A DNA stretch of 64,000 bases from Lachnospiraceae bacterium. Its GTDB lineage: Bacteria > Bacillota > Clostridia > Lachnospirales > Lachnospiraceae. The DNA lies in contig JAFVXW010000016.1 of the NCBI GenBank assembly GCA_017500935.1, positions 124,001-188,000 on the forward strand, read 5' to 3'. A program made the translations under genes and the position numbers. Below are positions 16,868 to 25,328 of this stretch, one piece after another. The notes under the pieces are model-generated. The model saw only the letters and a program-made list of their open reading frames with translations. It did no database searches and was not told the origin of the DNA. Numbering within the stretch: position 1 is the first letter of the stretch; each line of letters opens with the position of its first letter.

Positions 16868-18907
16868 ATGAGAACAGAATGGACTGGTTTTGTTGGCGGC
16901 AAGTGGGATCGCGAAGTTAACGTTCGTGATTTCATCCAGAGAAACTACACCCCTTACTACGGTGACGACGAGTTCCTGGCAGGCCCCACTCAGAACACAA
17001 CAGATTTATGGAATCAGGTACTTGATTTACAGAAACAGGAACGTGAAGCAGGCGGCGTTCTGGACATGGACACCAAAGTGATCTCCACCATCACTTCCCA
17101 TGCTCCCGGTTACCTTGACAAGTCCAAAGAAACCATCGTTGGTTTCCAGACTGATAAGCCCTTTAAGCGTTCCCTGCAGCCTTACGGCGGTATCCGTATG
17201 GCAGAAAAGGCTTGTGCAGATAACGGCTACACTGTAGATCCCGAAATCTCCGAGTTCTTCAGCATTCACAGAAAAACACACAACGCTGGCTGCTTCGATG
17301 CTTACAATGCAGAGATGAGAGCTTGCCGTTCTTCCCACGTTATTACCGGTCTTCCGGATGCTTATGGCCGTGGCCGTATCATCGGTGACTACAGAAGAGT
17401 TGCTCTGTACGGTATTGACAGACTGATCGAAGACAAAGAAGATCAGAAGAACTCTACCGGTAAGGTTATGACCGATGACGTTATCCGTCTTCGTGAAGAA
17501 ATCTCCGAGCAGATCAAAGCTCTGAAAGAAATGAAAGTTATGGCAGCTTCTTACGGCTTCGATATCTCCAAGCCCGCTGCTGACGTTAAGGAAGCTATCC
17601 AGTGGACTTACTTCGGTTACCTCTGCGCAGTTAAAGAGCAGAACGGTGCTGCTATGTCCCTTGGCCGTACTTCCACTTTCCTTGATGTATATGCACAGAG
17701 AGACCTTGAGTCCGGCAAATACACCGAAGCTGAAATTCAGGAATTCGTTGACCACTTCATCATGAAGCTGCGTCTGATCAAGTTCGCTCGTACTCCTGAA
17801 TACAACAACCTGTTCGCAGGCGACCCTGTATGGGTAACCGAATCCATCGGTGGTGTAGGCGTTGACGGCCGTCCTCTGGTTACCAAGATGAGCTTCCGTT
17901 ACCTGAACACCCTGTCCAACCTGGGCGCTTCTCCCGAACCCAACCTTACCGTTCTCTGGTCCACCAGACTTCCTGAGAACTTCAAGAAGTACTGTGCTAA
18001 GATGTCCATCCTGACCTCTTCCATCCAGTACGAGAACGACGACCTGATGAGAGCAGTTCATGCCGACGACTACGGCATCGCTTGCTGCGTATCCTCCATG
18101 GTTATCGGTAAGGAAATGCAGTTCTTCGGCGCACGTGCTAACCTGGCTAAGTGCTTACTGTACGCTCTGAATGGTGGTGTTGACGAAGTAACCAAGAAGC
18201 AGGTTGGTCCTAAGTACCGTCCTGTTGTTGGCGAAGTTCTTGAATACAATGACGTTATGGACAAGTTCATGGATATGATGGAATGGCTTGCTGACGTTTA
18301 TGTAAACACTCTGAACATCATCCACTACATGCATGACAAGTACTGCTATGAAAGATCCGAAATGGCTCTTCATGACAGAGACGTTAAGAGATATTTCGCT
18401 ACCGGTATCGCAGGTCTGTCCATCGTTGCTGACTCCCTGTCCGCTATCAAGTATGCGAAGGTTGAAGTTGTAAGAGACGAAGATGGTATCATCGTTGACT
18501 TCAAGACCACTGGTGAATTCCCTAAATACGGTAACGACGACGACCGCGTTGACTTTATCGCTCAGGAAATCATCCACAAGTTCATGACCGCTATCAGAAG
18601 ACATCACACCTATAGAAACGGTCTGCCTACTACCTCCATCCTTACCATTACCTCCAACGTAACTTATGGTAAGGCTACCGGCAGCACTCCTGACGGACGT
18701 CGTAAAGGCCAGCCTTTCGCACCCGGTGCTAACCCTATGCATGGCCGCGATACTCACGGTGCTATCGCATCCCTGTCTTCCGTATCCAAGCTGCCTTTCA
18801 ATGATGCACAGGACGGTATCTCCAATACCTTCACCATCATCCCCGGCGCTCTTGGTAAAGAAGATAAGATCTTCGCAGGCGATCTTGAAATCGATCTGAA
18901 CAACTAA
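16868..18907 (+). CDS. pflB: Pyruvate formate-lyase catalytic chain without glycyl-radical domain
   Basis: Converts pyruvate and CoA to acetyl-CoA and formate. The 679 residues cover the PFL barrel: WTGFVGGKW at the start, and [10 protein letters not shown] with the catalytic pair Cys406-Cys407 (equivalent to Cys418-Cys419 of E. coli). Near the end come [20 protein letters not shown] and [20 protein letters not shown]. It then stops about 10 residues later. The family is about 740-760 residues because a further 70-80 carry the RVSGYAV radical loop; that part is absent here and is encoded separately at 19194. The stop is clean, and the two downstream genes have their own ribosome sites, so this is not a frameshift. 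AGGAGG precedes the ATG. Codon choice is strongly biased (CAC, TTC, AAC), as in a very highly expressed gene. Confidence 0.93.
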   Translation: MRTEWTGFVGGKWDREVNVRDFIQRNYTPYYGDDEFLAGPTQNTTDLWNQVLDLQKQEREAGGVLDMDTKVISTITSHAPGYLDKSKETIVGFQTDKPFKRSLQPYGGIRMAEKACADNGYTVDPEISEFFSIHRKTHNAGCFDAYNAEMRACRSSHVITGLPDAYGRGRIIGDYRRVALYGIDRLIEDKEDQKNSTGKVMTDDVIRLREEISEQIKALKEMKVMAASYGFDISKPAADVKEAIQWTYFGYLCAVKEQNGAAMSLGRTSTFLDVYAQRDLESGKYTEAEIQEFVDHFIMKLRLIKFARTPEYNNLFAGDPVWVTESIGGVGVDGRPLVTKMSFRYLNTLSNLGASPEPNLTVLWSTRLPENFKKYCAKMSILTSSIQYENDDLMRAVHADDYGIACCVSSMVIGKEMQFFGARANLAKCLLYALNGGVDEVTKKQVGPKYRPVVGEVLEYNDVMDKFMDMMEWLADVYVNTLNIIHYMHDKYCYERSEMALHDRDVKRYFATGIAGLSIVADSLSAIKYAKVEVVRDEDGIIVDFKTTGEFPKYGNDDDRVDFIAQEIIHKFMTAIRRHHTYRNGLPTTSILTITSNVTYGKATGSTPDGRRKGQPFAPGANPMHGRDTHGAIASLSSVSKLPFNDAQDGISNTFTIIPGALGKEDKIFAGDLEIDLNN

Positions 18908-18936
18908 TCGTTTCGAATTATTAACAGGAGACTGTT

Positions 18937-19137
18937 ATGAATGAAAAAGAAATGATTGAAGATCTCATTAAGATGCTGGATGCAGGAATTGCAAACGGTA
19001 CAGGTCACATTAATGTGAGCTGTGAAGACAGTGAGACTTCAAAGGAAGTGCAGACAATGGGCTGTTCTGATTGCTCCAGAACACCTTTGGCCTGCAGTGT
19101 GCCTACCCTTCATCAGGGACTGGACGACTACAAATAA
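18937..19137 (+). CDS. 66-residue Cys-rich protein, degenerate relative of the glycyl-radical domain
   Basis: Start ATG with AGGAGA upstream, 29 bp after pflB. Residues 7-33 ([20 protein letters not shown] and on) align without gaps to residues 8-34 of the radical-domain protein at 19194, sharing the LxxxLD, G, HxN-V and final Glu positions. After that point the homology ends: instead of the [13 protein letters not shown] loop there is a tail with Cys29, Cys43, Cys46 (CSDC) and Cys53. It therefore cannot carry the radical. Inferred: a duplicate of the radical-domain N-terminus that became a partner, spacer or redox/metal-binding regulator of the split enzyme. I do not recognise a named family; the function is unknown. 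Confidence 0.75.
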   Translation: MNEKEMIEDLIKMLDAGIANGTGHINVSCEDSETSKEVQTMGCSDCSRTPLACSVPTLHQGLDDYK

Positions 19138-19145
19138 CAATAACA

Positions 19146-19167
19146 GCGGGTTCCGCAAGGAACCCGC
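19146..19167 (+). promoter_or_regulatory. GNRA-capped intercistronic hairpin
   Basis: A perfect 9-bp stem GCGGGTTCC/GGAACCCGC closed by a GCAA tetraloop, between the Cys-rich gene and the radical-domain gene. No T tract follows. It could block 3' exonucleases or mark a processing site and so set the ratio of the radical-domain protein to the catalytic chain. Confidence 0.75.
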
Positions 19168-19193
19168 GACAGACTAAAAGGAGGACCAAAACA

Positions 19194-19436
19194 ATGGCAG
19201 CAAATCAGGCTCAGGTTGATAACCTGGTATCCTTATTAGATGGCTATGCAGTAAAAGGCGGTCATCATCTGAACGTTAACGTTCTGAACAAAGAAACTCT
19301 TCTGGACGCTCAGAAGCATCCTGAAAACTATCCTCAGCTTACCATCCGTGTTTCCGGCTACGCTGTAAACTTCATTAAGCTGACTCCTGAACAGCAGGCA
19401 GACGTTATCTCCAGAACTTTCCACGAATCCATCTAA
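19194..19436 (+). CDS. Free glycyl-radical domain protein (GrcA/YfiD-like), radical subunit of PFL
   Basis: An 80-residue protein matching the last part of [23 protein letters not shown] at residues 11-30, [19 protein letters not shown], then RVSGYAV with the radical Gly55, and [15 protein letters not shown] at the end. Own ribosome site AGGAGG nine bases before the ATG. In E. coli the similar GrcA (YfiD) is a spare part that rescues PFL cut by oxygen; there, however, PFL has its own radical domain. Here the catalytic chain has none, so this protein is expected to be obligatory and to be the target of PflA. Codon choice is as biased as in pflB. A strong terminator follows. Confidence 0.92.
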   Translation: MAANQAQVDNLVSLLDGYAVKGGHHLNVNVLNKETLLDAQKHPENYPQLTIRVSGYAVNFIKLTPEQQADVISRTFHESI

Positions 19437-19457
19437 TTCAGATATGTTTTGAAGATG

Positions 19458-19490
19458 AAAACCCCGGTGATTATTCACCGGGGTTTTTTT
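19458..19490 (+). terminator. Terminator of the split PFL locus
   Basis: Stem of 10 GC-rich base pairs plus flanking A-T pairs (19458-19470 with 19475-19487), loop TTAT, run of seven T. Confidence 0.93.
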
Positions 19491-19506
19491 GAAGGGATTT
19501 TTAAAA

Positions 19507-20319
19507 TTAAAGTTTACTCAGCATCTGCAATGCATTGTCTGCATAAATCAGCTGTGCATGTTCTTTGAAATAAGCCTCGCTGGCAGACGCAGAGCGCTCC
19601 AGACGGCCATATTCGGAAACTACGTTGCAGATACGGTTAAAGTCTTCGGGAGAACTGTTTTCTTCCCTGAGTACAAGGGAGAAGGTTTCCAGAGAAGGTA
19701 TCTGGTAAAGGGAATTGCTGCCGTTGTAGAAGCCCTGCACCACATGGGAAAGTCTGATCAGGATATGCAGGGTGTCAAAATGAAATACACGGACAGCATT
19801 CTGGGCAGTGGCATCGTTTTCAGACTTTGCCGCGGATGTCTGGGAGGAAGATTTTGCCTGTGCAGACGCAGAAGTTCCGGAGCTTGGCTGGGATGCAGCT
19901 TTGGAAGCAGAGGCAAGCTCAGCCTTGCGGCTTTCCTGAATCTGGCGGAAAAGATCAAAAATACTGTCAGTTCCAGCCTGATCTGCAGGCATAAAATCTT
20001 CTGGTTCGATATCTTCAGCGGCATCTTCTTCGGAAGGGGCAAATTTGGCAAAACGGGTATCCAGTTCTTCAGGATCTTCCACCTTGGTTATGATCAGAAC
20101 GATACAGTCCGCATTCAGCGGGATCGCTTCGATCATAAGCGGAATATCATCAGCTTCAAAACCGAATTTGATGGCGGCCTGCTGCATCATGTCACGGAAA
20201 AGATTCTTTGCTTTTTCTGTTCCGTAGGCAAGCTCGCTGATCTTGAGTTCGCGTTCAGCCAGATCAGCCTTGGTCAGAGTACAGCGTATCTGGTGGTCGT
20301 TTACTTTTTCTATTTTCAT
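19507..20319 (-). CDS. mecA: Adaptor protein MecA
   Basis: Delivers substrate proteins to the ClpC-ClpP protease. The 270 residues show the MecA layout: an N-terminal substrate-binding domain beginning MKIEKVNDHQIRCTLTKADL, an acidic then Ala/Ser/Gln-rich linker (about 95-165, low complexity), and a C-terminal ClpC-binding domain with two repeats (FDTLHILIRLSHVV and YFKEHAQLIYADNALQ near the end). The linker is longer than in Bacillus (about 218 residues in total there). AAGGATGTG precedes the ATG. Convergent with the PFL locus. Confidence 0.9.
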   Translation of the reverse strand: MKIEKVNDHQIRCTLTKADLAERELKISELAYGTEKAKNLFRDMMQQAAIKFGFEADDIPLMIEAIPLNADCIVLIITKVEDPEELDTRFAKFAPSEEDAAEDIEPEDFMPADQAGTDSIFDLFRQIQESRKAELASASKAASQPSSGTSASAQAKSSSQTSAAKSENDATAQNAVRVFHFDTLHILIRLSHVVQGFYNGSNSLYQIPSLETFSLVLREENSSPEDFNRICNVVSEYGRLERSASASEAYFKEHAQLIYADNALQMLSKL

Positions 20320-20366
20320 GTAATCACATCCTTATTACAATAATACGTTATATTATGGGTAAAGAT

Positions 20367-20395
20367 ATCATATCTGCAAAAGCGTTTGAAGTCAA
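20367..20395 (-). promoter_or_regulatory. Promoter of mecA
   Basis: Minus strand: TTGACT, 17-bp spacer, TATGAT, about 45 bp upstream of the start codon. Confidence 0.8.
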
Positions 20396-20435
20396 GAACC
20401 TGAATAAAGAGTTTCGTCTTTTTTCATAAATTCAC

Positions 20436-20464
20436 TTGAAAATATAAATGGTATTGGGTATAAT
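20436..20464 (+). promoter_or_regulatory. Strong promoter with no recognised gene for 400 bp
   Basis: TTGAAA (20436-20441), 17-bp spacer, TATAAT (20459-20464), with a G-rich extended region. It points away from mecA into a gene-free stretch. Confidence 0.8.
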
Positions 20465-20470
20465 CATGGC

Positions 20471-20860
20471 AGAGATGATTCTGAACAATTCGTGCCGCAG
20501 GGAGGATTGTTGGAACACTGTATATTTATTCTTTTTATTGAAAATCGCAGGGGCGAGGATGTAGGTCCGGAGTTCCTTCTTAACACTCATCCTATAGTAT
20601 GAGCAGATCTAACAGGTATATGTGCCTGTCAGGAAAATCAAATATTCAATATTTTTCCATTATTTTAAAATTAAAACATTAGGTCATGATATGATTTATT
20701 CGGGTTTTGTTTTTGTGTTCAAAAAAGGCACAGGTTCTGTCATCTCGTTATTTTTTCGCCATTTCGGCTGAACCAGAAAATGTTATCACAAGCGCAGCCG
20801 GCTGATATGGTACGGCGGCGTTCTAAATCCTTTTGACAGTCAAAATGGCGTTAAGGGAGA
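20471..20860 (+). ncRNA. Unidentified transcribed non-coding stretch downstream of the strong promoter
   Basis: About 390 bases without a credible ORF. Local hairpins seen: AACAAT(16)ATTGTT from about 20484, AGGATG(26)CATCCT in the 20550-20590 region, ACAGG(8)CCTGT at about 20610-20627, and an AU-rich GGAAAA...TTTTCC arm pair at about 20632-20658 that could end the transcript. It could be a small RNA or a long leader for the 70-residue gene at 20871. I do not recognise an Rfam family. Confidence 0.35.
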
Positions 20861-20870
20861 GGTGGATCGC

Positions 20871-21083
20871 ATGAAAGACAACAGGGTAGATGCTCTGGAA
20901 GGCATTTTGCTGGCTATGGAGCGGGAGGGAGTAGATCTGTATCTGAATGGACGCAGATCCCGGGCGCGGGATATCGCAAAGCGGTGTCGCGTATGTGAAA
21001 AAAGAGTCTATATGCCCGATTACGTGATGGATGAAAAGGGCAGATTGAGAGAAGTGCGCTATGATGAGGTAAAAGAATGGTGA
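20871..21083 (+). CDS. Conserved-looking hypothetical protein, 70 residues
   Basis: The ATG at 20871 follows GGGAGAGG; a GTG three codons earlier is possible but overlaps that site. The protein is small and charged, with an amphipathic N-terminal helix (ALEGILLAMEREGVDLYLNG), a basic middle (RRSRARDIAKRC) and a pair of Cys (CRVC) that could bind metal or form a disulfide. I do not recognise the family and no function is assigned. The N-terminal helix followed by a basic segment would allow nucleic-acid binding, but this is weak. It lies between a non-coding stretch and a 13-bp inverted repeat. Confidence 0.6.
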   Translation: MKDNRVDALEGILLAMEREGVDLYLNGRRSRARDIAKRCRVCEKRVYMPDYVMDEKGRLREVRYDEVKEW

Positions 21084-21106
21084 TCAGGCGCAGCTGACCT
21101 GTCAGC

Positions 21107-21166
21107 ACGGAGATTTTGTAACAGTGAATCAGGTGCCCCGTAATACCGTTTACACAAAATCTCCGT
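21107..21166. repeat. 13-bp perfect inverted repeat around a 34-base loop
   Basis: Arms ACGGAGATTTTGT (21107-21119) and ACAAAATCTCCGT (21154-21166) match perfectly. No T tract follows. It lies between the 70-residue gene and the GH18 gene and could be an RNA structure in the GH18 leader or a two-site operator. Confidence 0.7.
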
Positions 21167-21266
21167 AAACAGTAAAAAGAAGTGTTACAAAAACGTTACG
21201 AAAAATCGGGAAAACTGATGACTCGTGTCGATGAATATGATAAAATGGCGATTGGAGGATAAGTAT

Positions 21267-22952
21267 ATGCGAAAATTGATACCGGCATTGATTGCCATTT
21301 TATTGATCATTGTGATCGCAGGAAGTGCGGTCGGAAAGTATTTGTATGATAAGTATTCCTATTCAGATGAAAGAGCGGATCTGAATGCATATTTTCAGGT
21401 GAATGGACAGGAAGAAGTTGCGGTCGTGTTAAATCATGAACGCATGGAAAACAAAGCACGGATGGAAGGCGGACAGTGTTATCTGAGCCTGAACGATGTC
21501 CATACCTGGTTAAATGACAGATTTTATGTAGACTATAACGAGAAGCTGCTTTTATATACACTTCCCGAAGAGACGATCCGGATCGGAATTGGGGAAGCAG
21601 CAGAAGAAGGATATGCAGCTGCACTGGATATTAACGGCGAGATATGGCTGGCACTTCCTTATGTAAAGCAATTCTCTGATTTTTCCTATACTTTGTATGC
21701 AGAACCCAACAGACTTGTGCTGACCACTGCGTGGGAGGAGCGTCTGGCAGCGAGTGTGACGAAGGACAGCGCAGTAAGACTGCGCGGCGGGATCAAGAGT
21801 GAGATCCTGTGCGATGTCACTGTCGGGGACAAGCTGGTGATTCTGGAAGAGATGGAAGAGTGGGACTGTGTACAGACTGCAGACGGCTATATCGGTTATC
21901 TGGAGAAAAAGCATATGTCTGAAGCTGCTGCAGAAACACCGGTGAAGGATACCGGTTTTGTCGCGCCGGACTATTACGGCAATGTCAGAGCGCACAAGAT
22001 CAATATGGTATGGCATCAGGTGACGGCGGCAGCGGCCAATGATACGATTTACAGCATGATAAGCGGCGTGACAGGTGTCAATGTACTTTCACCCACATGG
22101 TTTTTTTTGTATGACAACAACGGACTGGTAGAGAGCATCGCCAGCAAATCCTATGTGGACTGGGCACATCAGAACGGATATGAAGTGTGGGCGCTGATCG
22201 ATGATTTTACACACAGTGCTGATAACGGTGTGGATACCAAAGAGGTGCTTTCCTATACCAGCAAGCGTCAGATGCTGATCGAGTCTGTGATGGGCGAAGT
22301 GCTCAGCTGCGGTATTGACGGCATCAATGTGGACTTTGAGATGGTCAGTGAGGATGCCGGAGAGGATTTCATTCAGTTTATCCGTGAACTTTCCGTGGAA
22401 TGCCGTAAAAACGGTATCGTGCTTTCTGTAGACAACTATGTGCCGCAGCATTTTAATGCGCATTATCACTGGAAAGAGCAGGGCGTTATGGCAGATTATG
22501 TGGTGATCATGGGTTATGATGAACACTGGGCAGGCTGCCAGGAGGCAGGCTCCGTGGCATCCATCGGTTATGTGGAGGACGGAATTGCCCGCATGGTCAA
22601 AGAAGTGCCTTCTCATAAGGTGATCAATGCGGTTCCTTTATATACCAGAATCTGGAATACCGATGCCAATGATGTGGTTACCAGCCAGGCAGTAGGCATT
22701 CAGACAGCATCCAATTATCTGCTCAAAAATAATGTGGCTTATGCCTGGGATGAAACCACATGCCAGAATTATGCTGAGTTTAATTCCTCCAAGGGTAAAG
22801 TACAGGTTTGGCTGGAGGATGAACAGTCTCTGACGGCCAAGATCAGCATTATGAAAAAATATGAGCTTGGCGGCATTTCAGCATGGAAGCTTGGTTTTGA
22901 TGAAGATCGAAAGAATATCTGGAGCGTGATCGCCGGATTTTTTGCGGAATAA
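21267..22952 (+). CDS. Membrane-anchored GH18 glycosidase with SH3-like domain
   Basis: A 561-residue protein: N-terminal membrane anchor (residues 5-28, uncleaved or signal), an extracytoplasmic beta region resembling a copper-amine-oxidase-like/stalk domain (about 50-150), an SH3b-like wall-binding domain (SVTKDSAVRLRGG to ADGYIGYLEK, about 155-215), then a GH18 barrel with CGIDGINVDFEM near residue 355, where the final Glu is the catalytic acid, and SAWKLGFDEDR near the end. GH18 proteins of this SH3b layout in Clostridia act on peptidoglycan or spore cortex rather than chitin. GGAGG precedes the ATG at 21267; an upstream in-frame start has no site. First of three nearby wall-hydrolase genes. 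Confidence 0.85.
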   Translation: MRKLIPALIAILLIIVIAGSAVGKYLYDKYSYSDERADLNAYFQVNGQEEVAVVLNHERMENKARMEGGQCYLSLNDVHTWLNDRFYVDYNEKLLLYTLPEETIRIGIGEAAEEGYAAALDINGEIWLALPYVKQFSDFSYTLYAEPNRLVLTTAWEERLAASVTKDSAVRLRGGIKSEILCDVTVGDKLVILEEMEEWDCVQTADGYIGYLEKKHMSEAAAETPVKDTGFVAPDYYGNVRAHKINMVWHQVTAAAANDTIYSMISGVTGVNVLSPTWFFLYDNNGLVESIASKSYVDWAHQNGYEVWALIDDFTHSADNGVDTKEVLSYTSKRQMLIESVMGEVLSCGIDGINVDFEMVSEDAGEDFIQFIRELSVECRKNGIVLSVDNYVPQHFNAHYHWKEQGVMADYVVIMGYDEHWAGCQEAGSVASIGYVEDGIARMVKEVPSHKVINAVPLYTRIWNTDANDVVTSQAVGIQTASNYLLKNNVAYAWDETTCQNYAEFNSSKGKVQVWLEDEQSLTAKISIMKKYELGGISAWKLGFDEDRKNIWSVIAGFFAE

Positions 22953-22987
22953 GTCCGGATCAGAGCTGCATACAATGTTGAAAAAAC

Positions 22988-23710
22988 ATGATGCAGGTGT
23001 CGATGAAAAAATGGTGGATCCAAAGCCTTCAGTTTACAGCAGCGGTCGCTTTTATGGCGGCCGCTTTTTTTGCAGGAAGACAGGCTGCTGTGACAGTAAG
23101 TGTGACAAATCAGGAAACTGATGCAAAAGCGAAATATTGTGTGGTGGTAGATGCGGGACATGGCGGTGACGACCCGGGAAAAGTCGGTATCAACGGCATG
23201 CTGGAAAAGGAACTGAATCTGCAGATCGCAAAGAAGCTGGCAGTATTTCTGGAAATGGCAGATGTGGAAGTAGTCATGACAAGAACGGAGGATCGCGGTC
23301 TGTATGAGGAAGGAACTTCAGGGAAAAAAGCGCAGGATATGAAACGGCGGGTTGAACTGATGGAAACACATGCGCCGGATCTGGTGATCAGCATTCATCA
23401 GAACAGCTATGGGGATGAAACGGTCAGAGGTGCGCAGGTTTTTTATTATACAGGCAGTGCGGAAGGGAAAAAGCTGGCACAGATTTTACAGCATAGACTG
23501 GTGGAGGGGCTGGATCCTGCAAATCACCGCATGGAAAAAGACAATGACAGTTATTATCTGCTGAAAAAAACATCGCGCCCTATTGTGATCGCAGAATGCG
23601 GCTTTTTGTCAAATCCTGATGAGGCAACGCTTTTGTGTGATCCGCTTTATCAGGAGAAGGCAGCCTGGCATCTGCATATGGGAATTATGCAGTATCTGAA
23701 TGATATTTGA
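22988..23710 (+). CDS. N-acetylmuramoyl-L-alanine amidase, Amidase_3 (CwlD-like)
   Basis: Zinc amidase that cuts between MurNAc and L-Ala; exported by an N-terminal hydrophobic segment (about residues 12-35). The 240 residues carry the family zinc ligands and catalytic Glu in order: VDAGHGGDDPG (His), EKELNLQIAKKL (Glu), ISIHQNS (His) and IAECGFLSNPDEA (catalytic Glu). The length and the single domain without wall-binding repeats match CwlD, which makes muramic lactam in spore cortex; other Amidase_3 enzymes are possible. Two ATGs compete: 22988, and 23003, which has AGGTG in front. It directly follows the GH18 gene (35 bp). Confidence 0.85.
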   Translation: MMQVSMKKWWIQSLQFTAAVAFMAAAFFAGRQAAVTVSVTNQETDAKAKYCVVVDAGHGGDDPGKVGINGMLEKELNLQIAKKLAVFLEMADVEVVMTRTEDRGLYEEGTSGKKAQDMKRRVELMETHAPDLVISIHQNSYGDETVRGAQVFYYTGSAEGKKLAQILQHRLVEGLDPANHRMEKDNDSYYLLKKTSRPIVIAECGFLSNPDEATLLCDPLYQEKAAWHLHMGIMQYLNDI

Positions 23711-23780
23711 CGCAGAGGCATCAGTTGTGATATACTATACTAATCTATGATTGTCTGTCAGCGAAAAGCAGGAGAATACT

Positions 23781-24842
23781 ATGGAAACACAGATCATCAG
23801 AATGGATGAAGAACATATAGATCAGGATGCGGTTTATTCTGCGGGACAGATTCTGCAGAGAGGCGGACTGGTCGCATTTCCGACAGAGACCGTGTACGGA
23901 CTGGGAGGCGATGCGCTCAATCCTGATTCCTCCCGTAAGATTTATGAAGCTAAGGGAAGGCCGTCAGATAATCCACTCATCGTGCATATCTGCCGGTTTG
24001 AAGATATTTTCAAAGTGGCATCGGAAGTGCCGGAGGCAGCATATAAGCTGGCAGAGGCTTTCTGGCCGGGGCCGCTGACCATGATCTTAAAAAAGGCGGA
24101 TATTGTTCCGCAGGAGACCACTGGCGGTCTGGCAACGGTTGCTGTGCGTTTTCCGTCTCATAAAGTAGCACTGGCATTGATCGATGCTGCCGGCGGTTTT
24201 GTGGCGGCACCCAGTGCCAACCGGTCAAAGCGTCCAAGCCCTACTTTGGCAAAATATGTGGAAGAGGATATGGACGGCCGCATTGAGATGATCATTGACG
24301 GCGGTGAGGTGGGAATCGGACTTGAGTCTACGATCGTGGATCTGACCGGCGTGGAACCGATCATTTTAAGACCAGGATTTATTACCAGAGAGATGCTGCA
24401 TCAGGTGCTGGGCAGTGTCGATATTGATAAGACAATTTTGGACGGAGCCTGCAAGCTTCCGCCCAAGGCACCCGGTATGCGTTATAAGCATTACGCGCCG
24501 AAAGGGGAACTGACTATTATGGAGGGCTGTCCGGAATTGGTGGTGGAGGCCATTAACAGACGCTGTGCGGCAGCAAAGGCAGACGGAGCGAGAGTTGGAG
24601 TGATCGCTACGGATGAAACCTGTCATCTTTATGTCGCAGACAGTGTGAAAAGTGTAGGTCCCAGACAGGATGAGGAAGCGGTCGGAAGAAGTCTTTTCCG
24701 CATTCTGCGTGAATTTGATGATGAAGAAATGGAATATATCTATTCGGAATCCTTTGGAGAAAGCGGTTTCGGACAGGCCATTATGAACCGCTTGTTAAAG
24801 GCTGCCGGTCATCGTGTGGAACAGATTGACAAGGAGGAATAA
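23781..24842 (+). CDS. L-threonylcarbamoyladenylate synthase (Sua5 type)
   Basis: Makes threonylcarbamoyl-AMP, the first step of t6A37 modification in ANN-decoding tRNAs. The 353 residues contain the full YrdC domain (AGQILQRGGLVAFPTETVYGLGGDA at the start, KGRPSDNPLIVH near 60, and SANRSKRPSPT near 145) plus the C-terminal Sua5 domain (RYKHYAPKGEL near 235 and SFGESGFGQAIMNRL near the end). So it is the long Sua5/YwlC form, not the short TsaC. The ATG at 23781 has AGGAGA in front. Overlapping context: its stop is four bases from rpiB, as in Bacillus where ywlC is also close to rpiB-like ywlF. Confidence 0.93.
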   Translation: METQIIRMDEEHIDQDAVYSAGQILQRGGLVAFPTETVYGLGGDALNPDSSRKIYEAKGRPSDNPLIVHICRFEDIFKVASEVPEAAYKLAEAFWPGPLTMILKKADIVPQETTGGLATVAVRFPSHKVALALIDAAGGFVAAPSANRSKRPSPTLAKYVEEDMDGRIEMIIDGGEVGIGLESTIVDLTGVEPIILRPGFITREMLHQVLGSVDIDKTILDGACKLPPKAPGMRYKHYAPKGELTIMEGCPELVVEAINRRCAAAKADGARVGVIATDETCHLYVADSVKSVGPRQDEEAVGRSLFRILREFDDEEMEYIYSESFGESGFGQAIMNRLLKAAGHRVEQIDKEE

Positions 24843-24846
24843 AAAG

Positions 24847-25275
24847 ATGATAGCATTAGCGTGTGACCATGGCGGATATGCTTTAAAATGTCATGTTATC
24901 AGTTATCTTGAAGCAAAAGGGATCGAATATAAGGATTTTGGCTGTTACGGTCTTGATTCCTGTGACTATCCTGATTTTGGAAGACAGGCAGCAGAAGCTG
25001 TTGCAAACGGTGAATGTGAAAAGGGCGTGGTAATCTGCACTACAGGTATTGGTATTTCCATTGTTGCCAATAAAGTAAAAGGAATCCGCTGCGGATTATG
25101 TGCGGATGTATTTTCAGCACGTATGACCAGAGAACATAATGATGCCAATATGCTGGCTATGGGCGCAGGTATTGTAGGTCCCAACCTTGCGCTGGAGATT
25201 CTGGATACCTTTTTAAATACTCCTTTTTCTGCTGAGGAAAAGCATGCCCGCCGTATTGCAAAGATTGAGGGCTAA
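24847..25275 (+). CDS. rpiB: Ribose 5-phosphate isomerase B
   Basis: Interconverts ribose 5-phosphate and ribulose 5-phosphate in the pentose phosphate pathway; cytoplasmic. The 142 residues show the RpiB/LacAB fold signature: IALACDHGGYALK at the start (Asp/His catalytic region), GCYGLDSCDYPDFG, GVVICTTGIGISIVANKVKGIRC with the catalytic Cys in the CTTG loop, and MTREHNDANMLAMGAG. CAAGGAGG precedes the ATG, which lies four bases after the Sua5 stop. Could also act on allose 6-phosphate in some species. Confidence 0.94.
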   Translation: MIALACDHGGYALKCHVISYLEAKGIEYKDFGCYGLDSCDYPDFGRQAAEAVANGECEKGVVICTTGIGISIVANKVKGIRCGLCADVFSARMTREHNDANMLAMGAGIVGPNLALEILDTFLNTPFSAEEKHARRIAKIEG

Positions 25276-25328
25276 ACAGCAGAATATTTTGAAACCGTTG
25301 ATCTGATCGTGCAGAGAGGATTTTTATA

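Noticed and set aside
17027-18061. Antisense ORF of 344 codons inside pflB
   Set aside because: Results from the extreme codon bias of pflB; Val/Gly/Ser-rich product without recognisable motif.
18880-19200. Apparent truncation of pflB as a simple frameshift or sequencing error
   Set aside because: The stop is followed by two genes with their own AGGAGA/AGGAGG sites and starts, and a different gene lies between core and radical domain; no single base change would join them.
20471-20860. Assignment of the gene-free stretch to 6S RNA, tmRNA, SRP RNA or RNase P RNA
   Set aside because: None of the conserved core sequences of these RNAs could be found.
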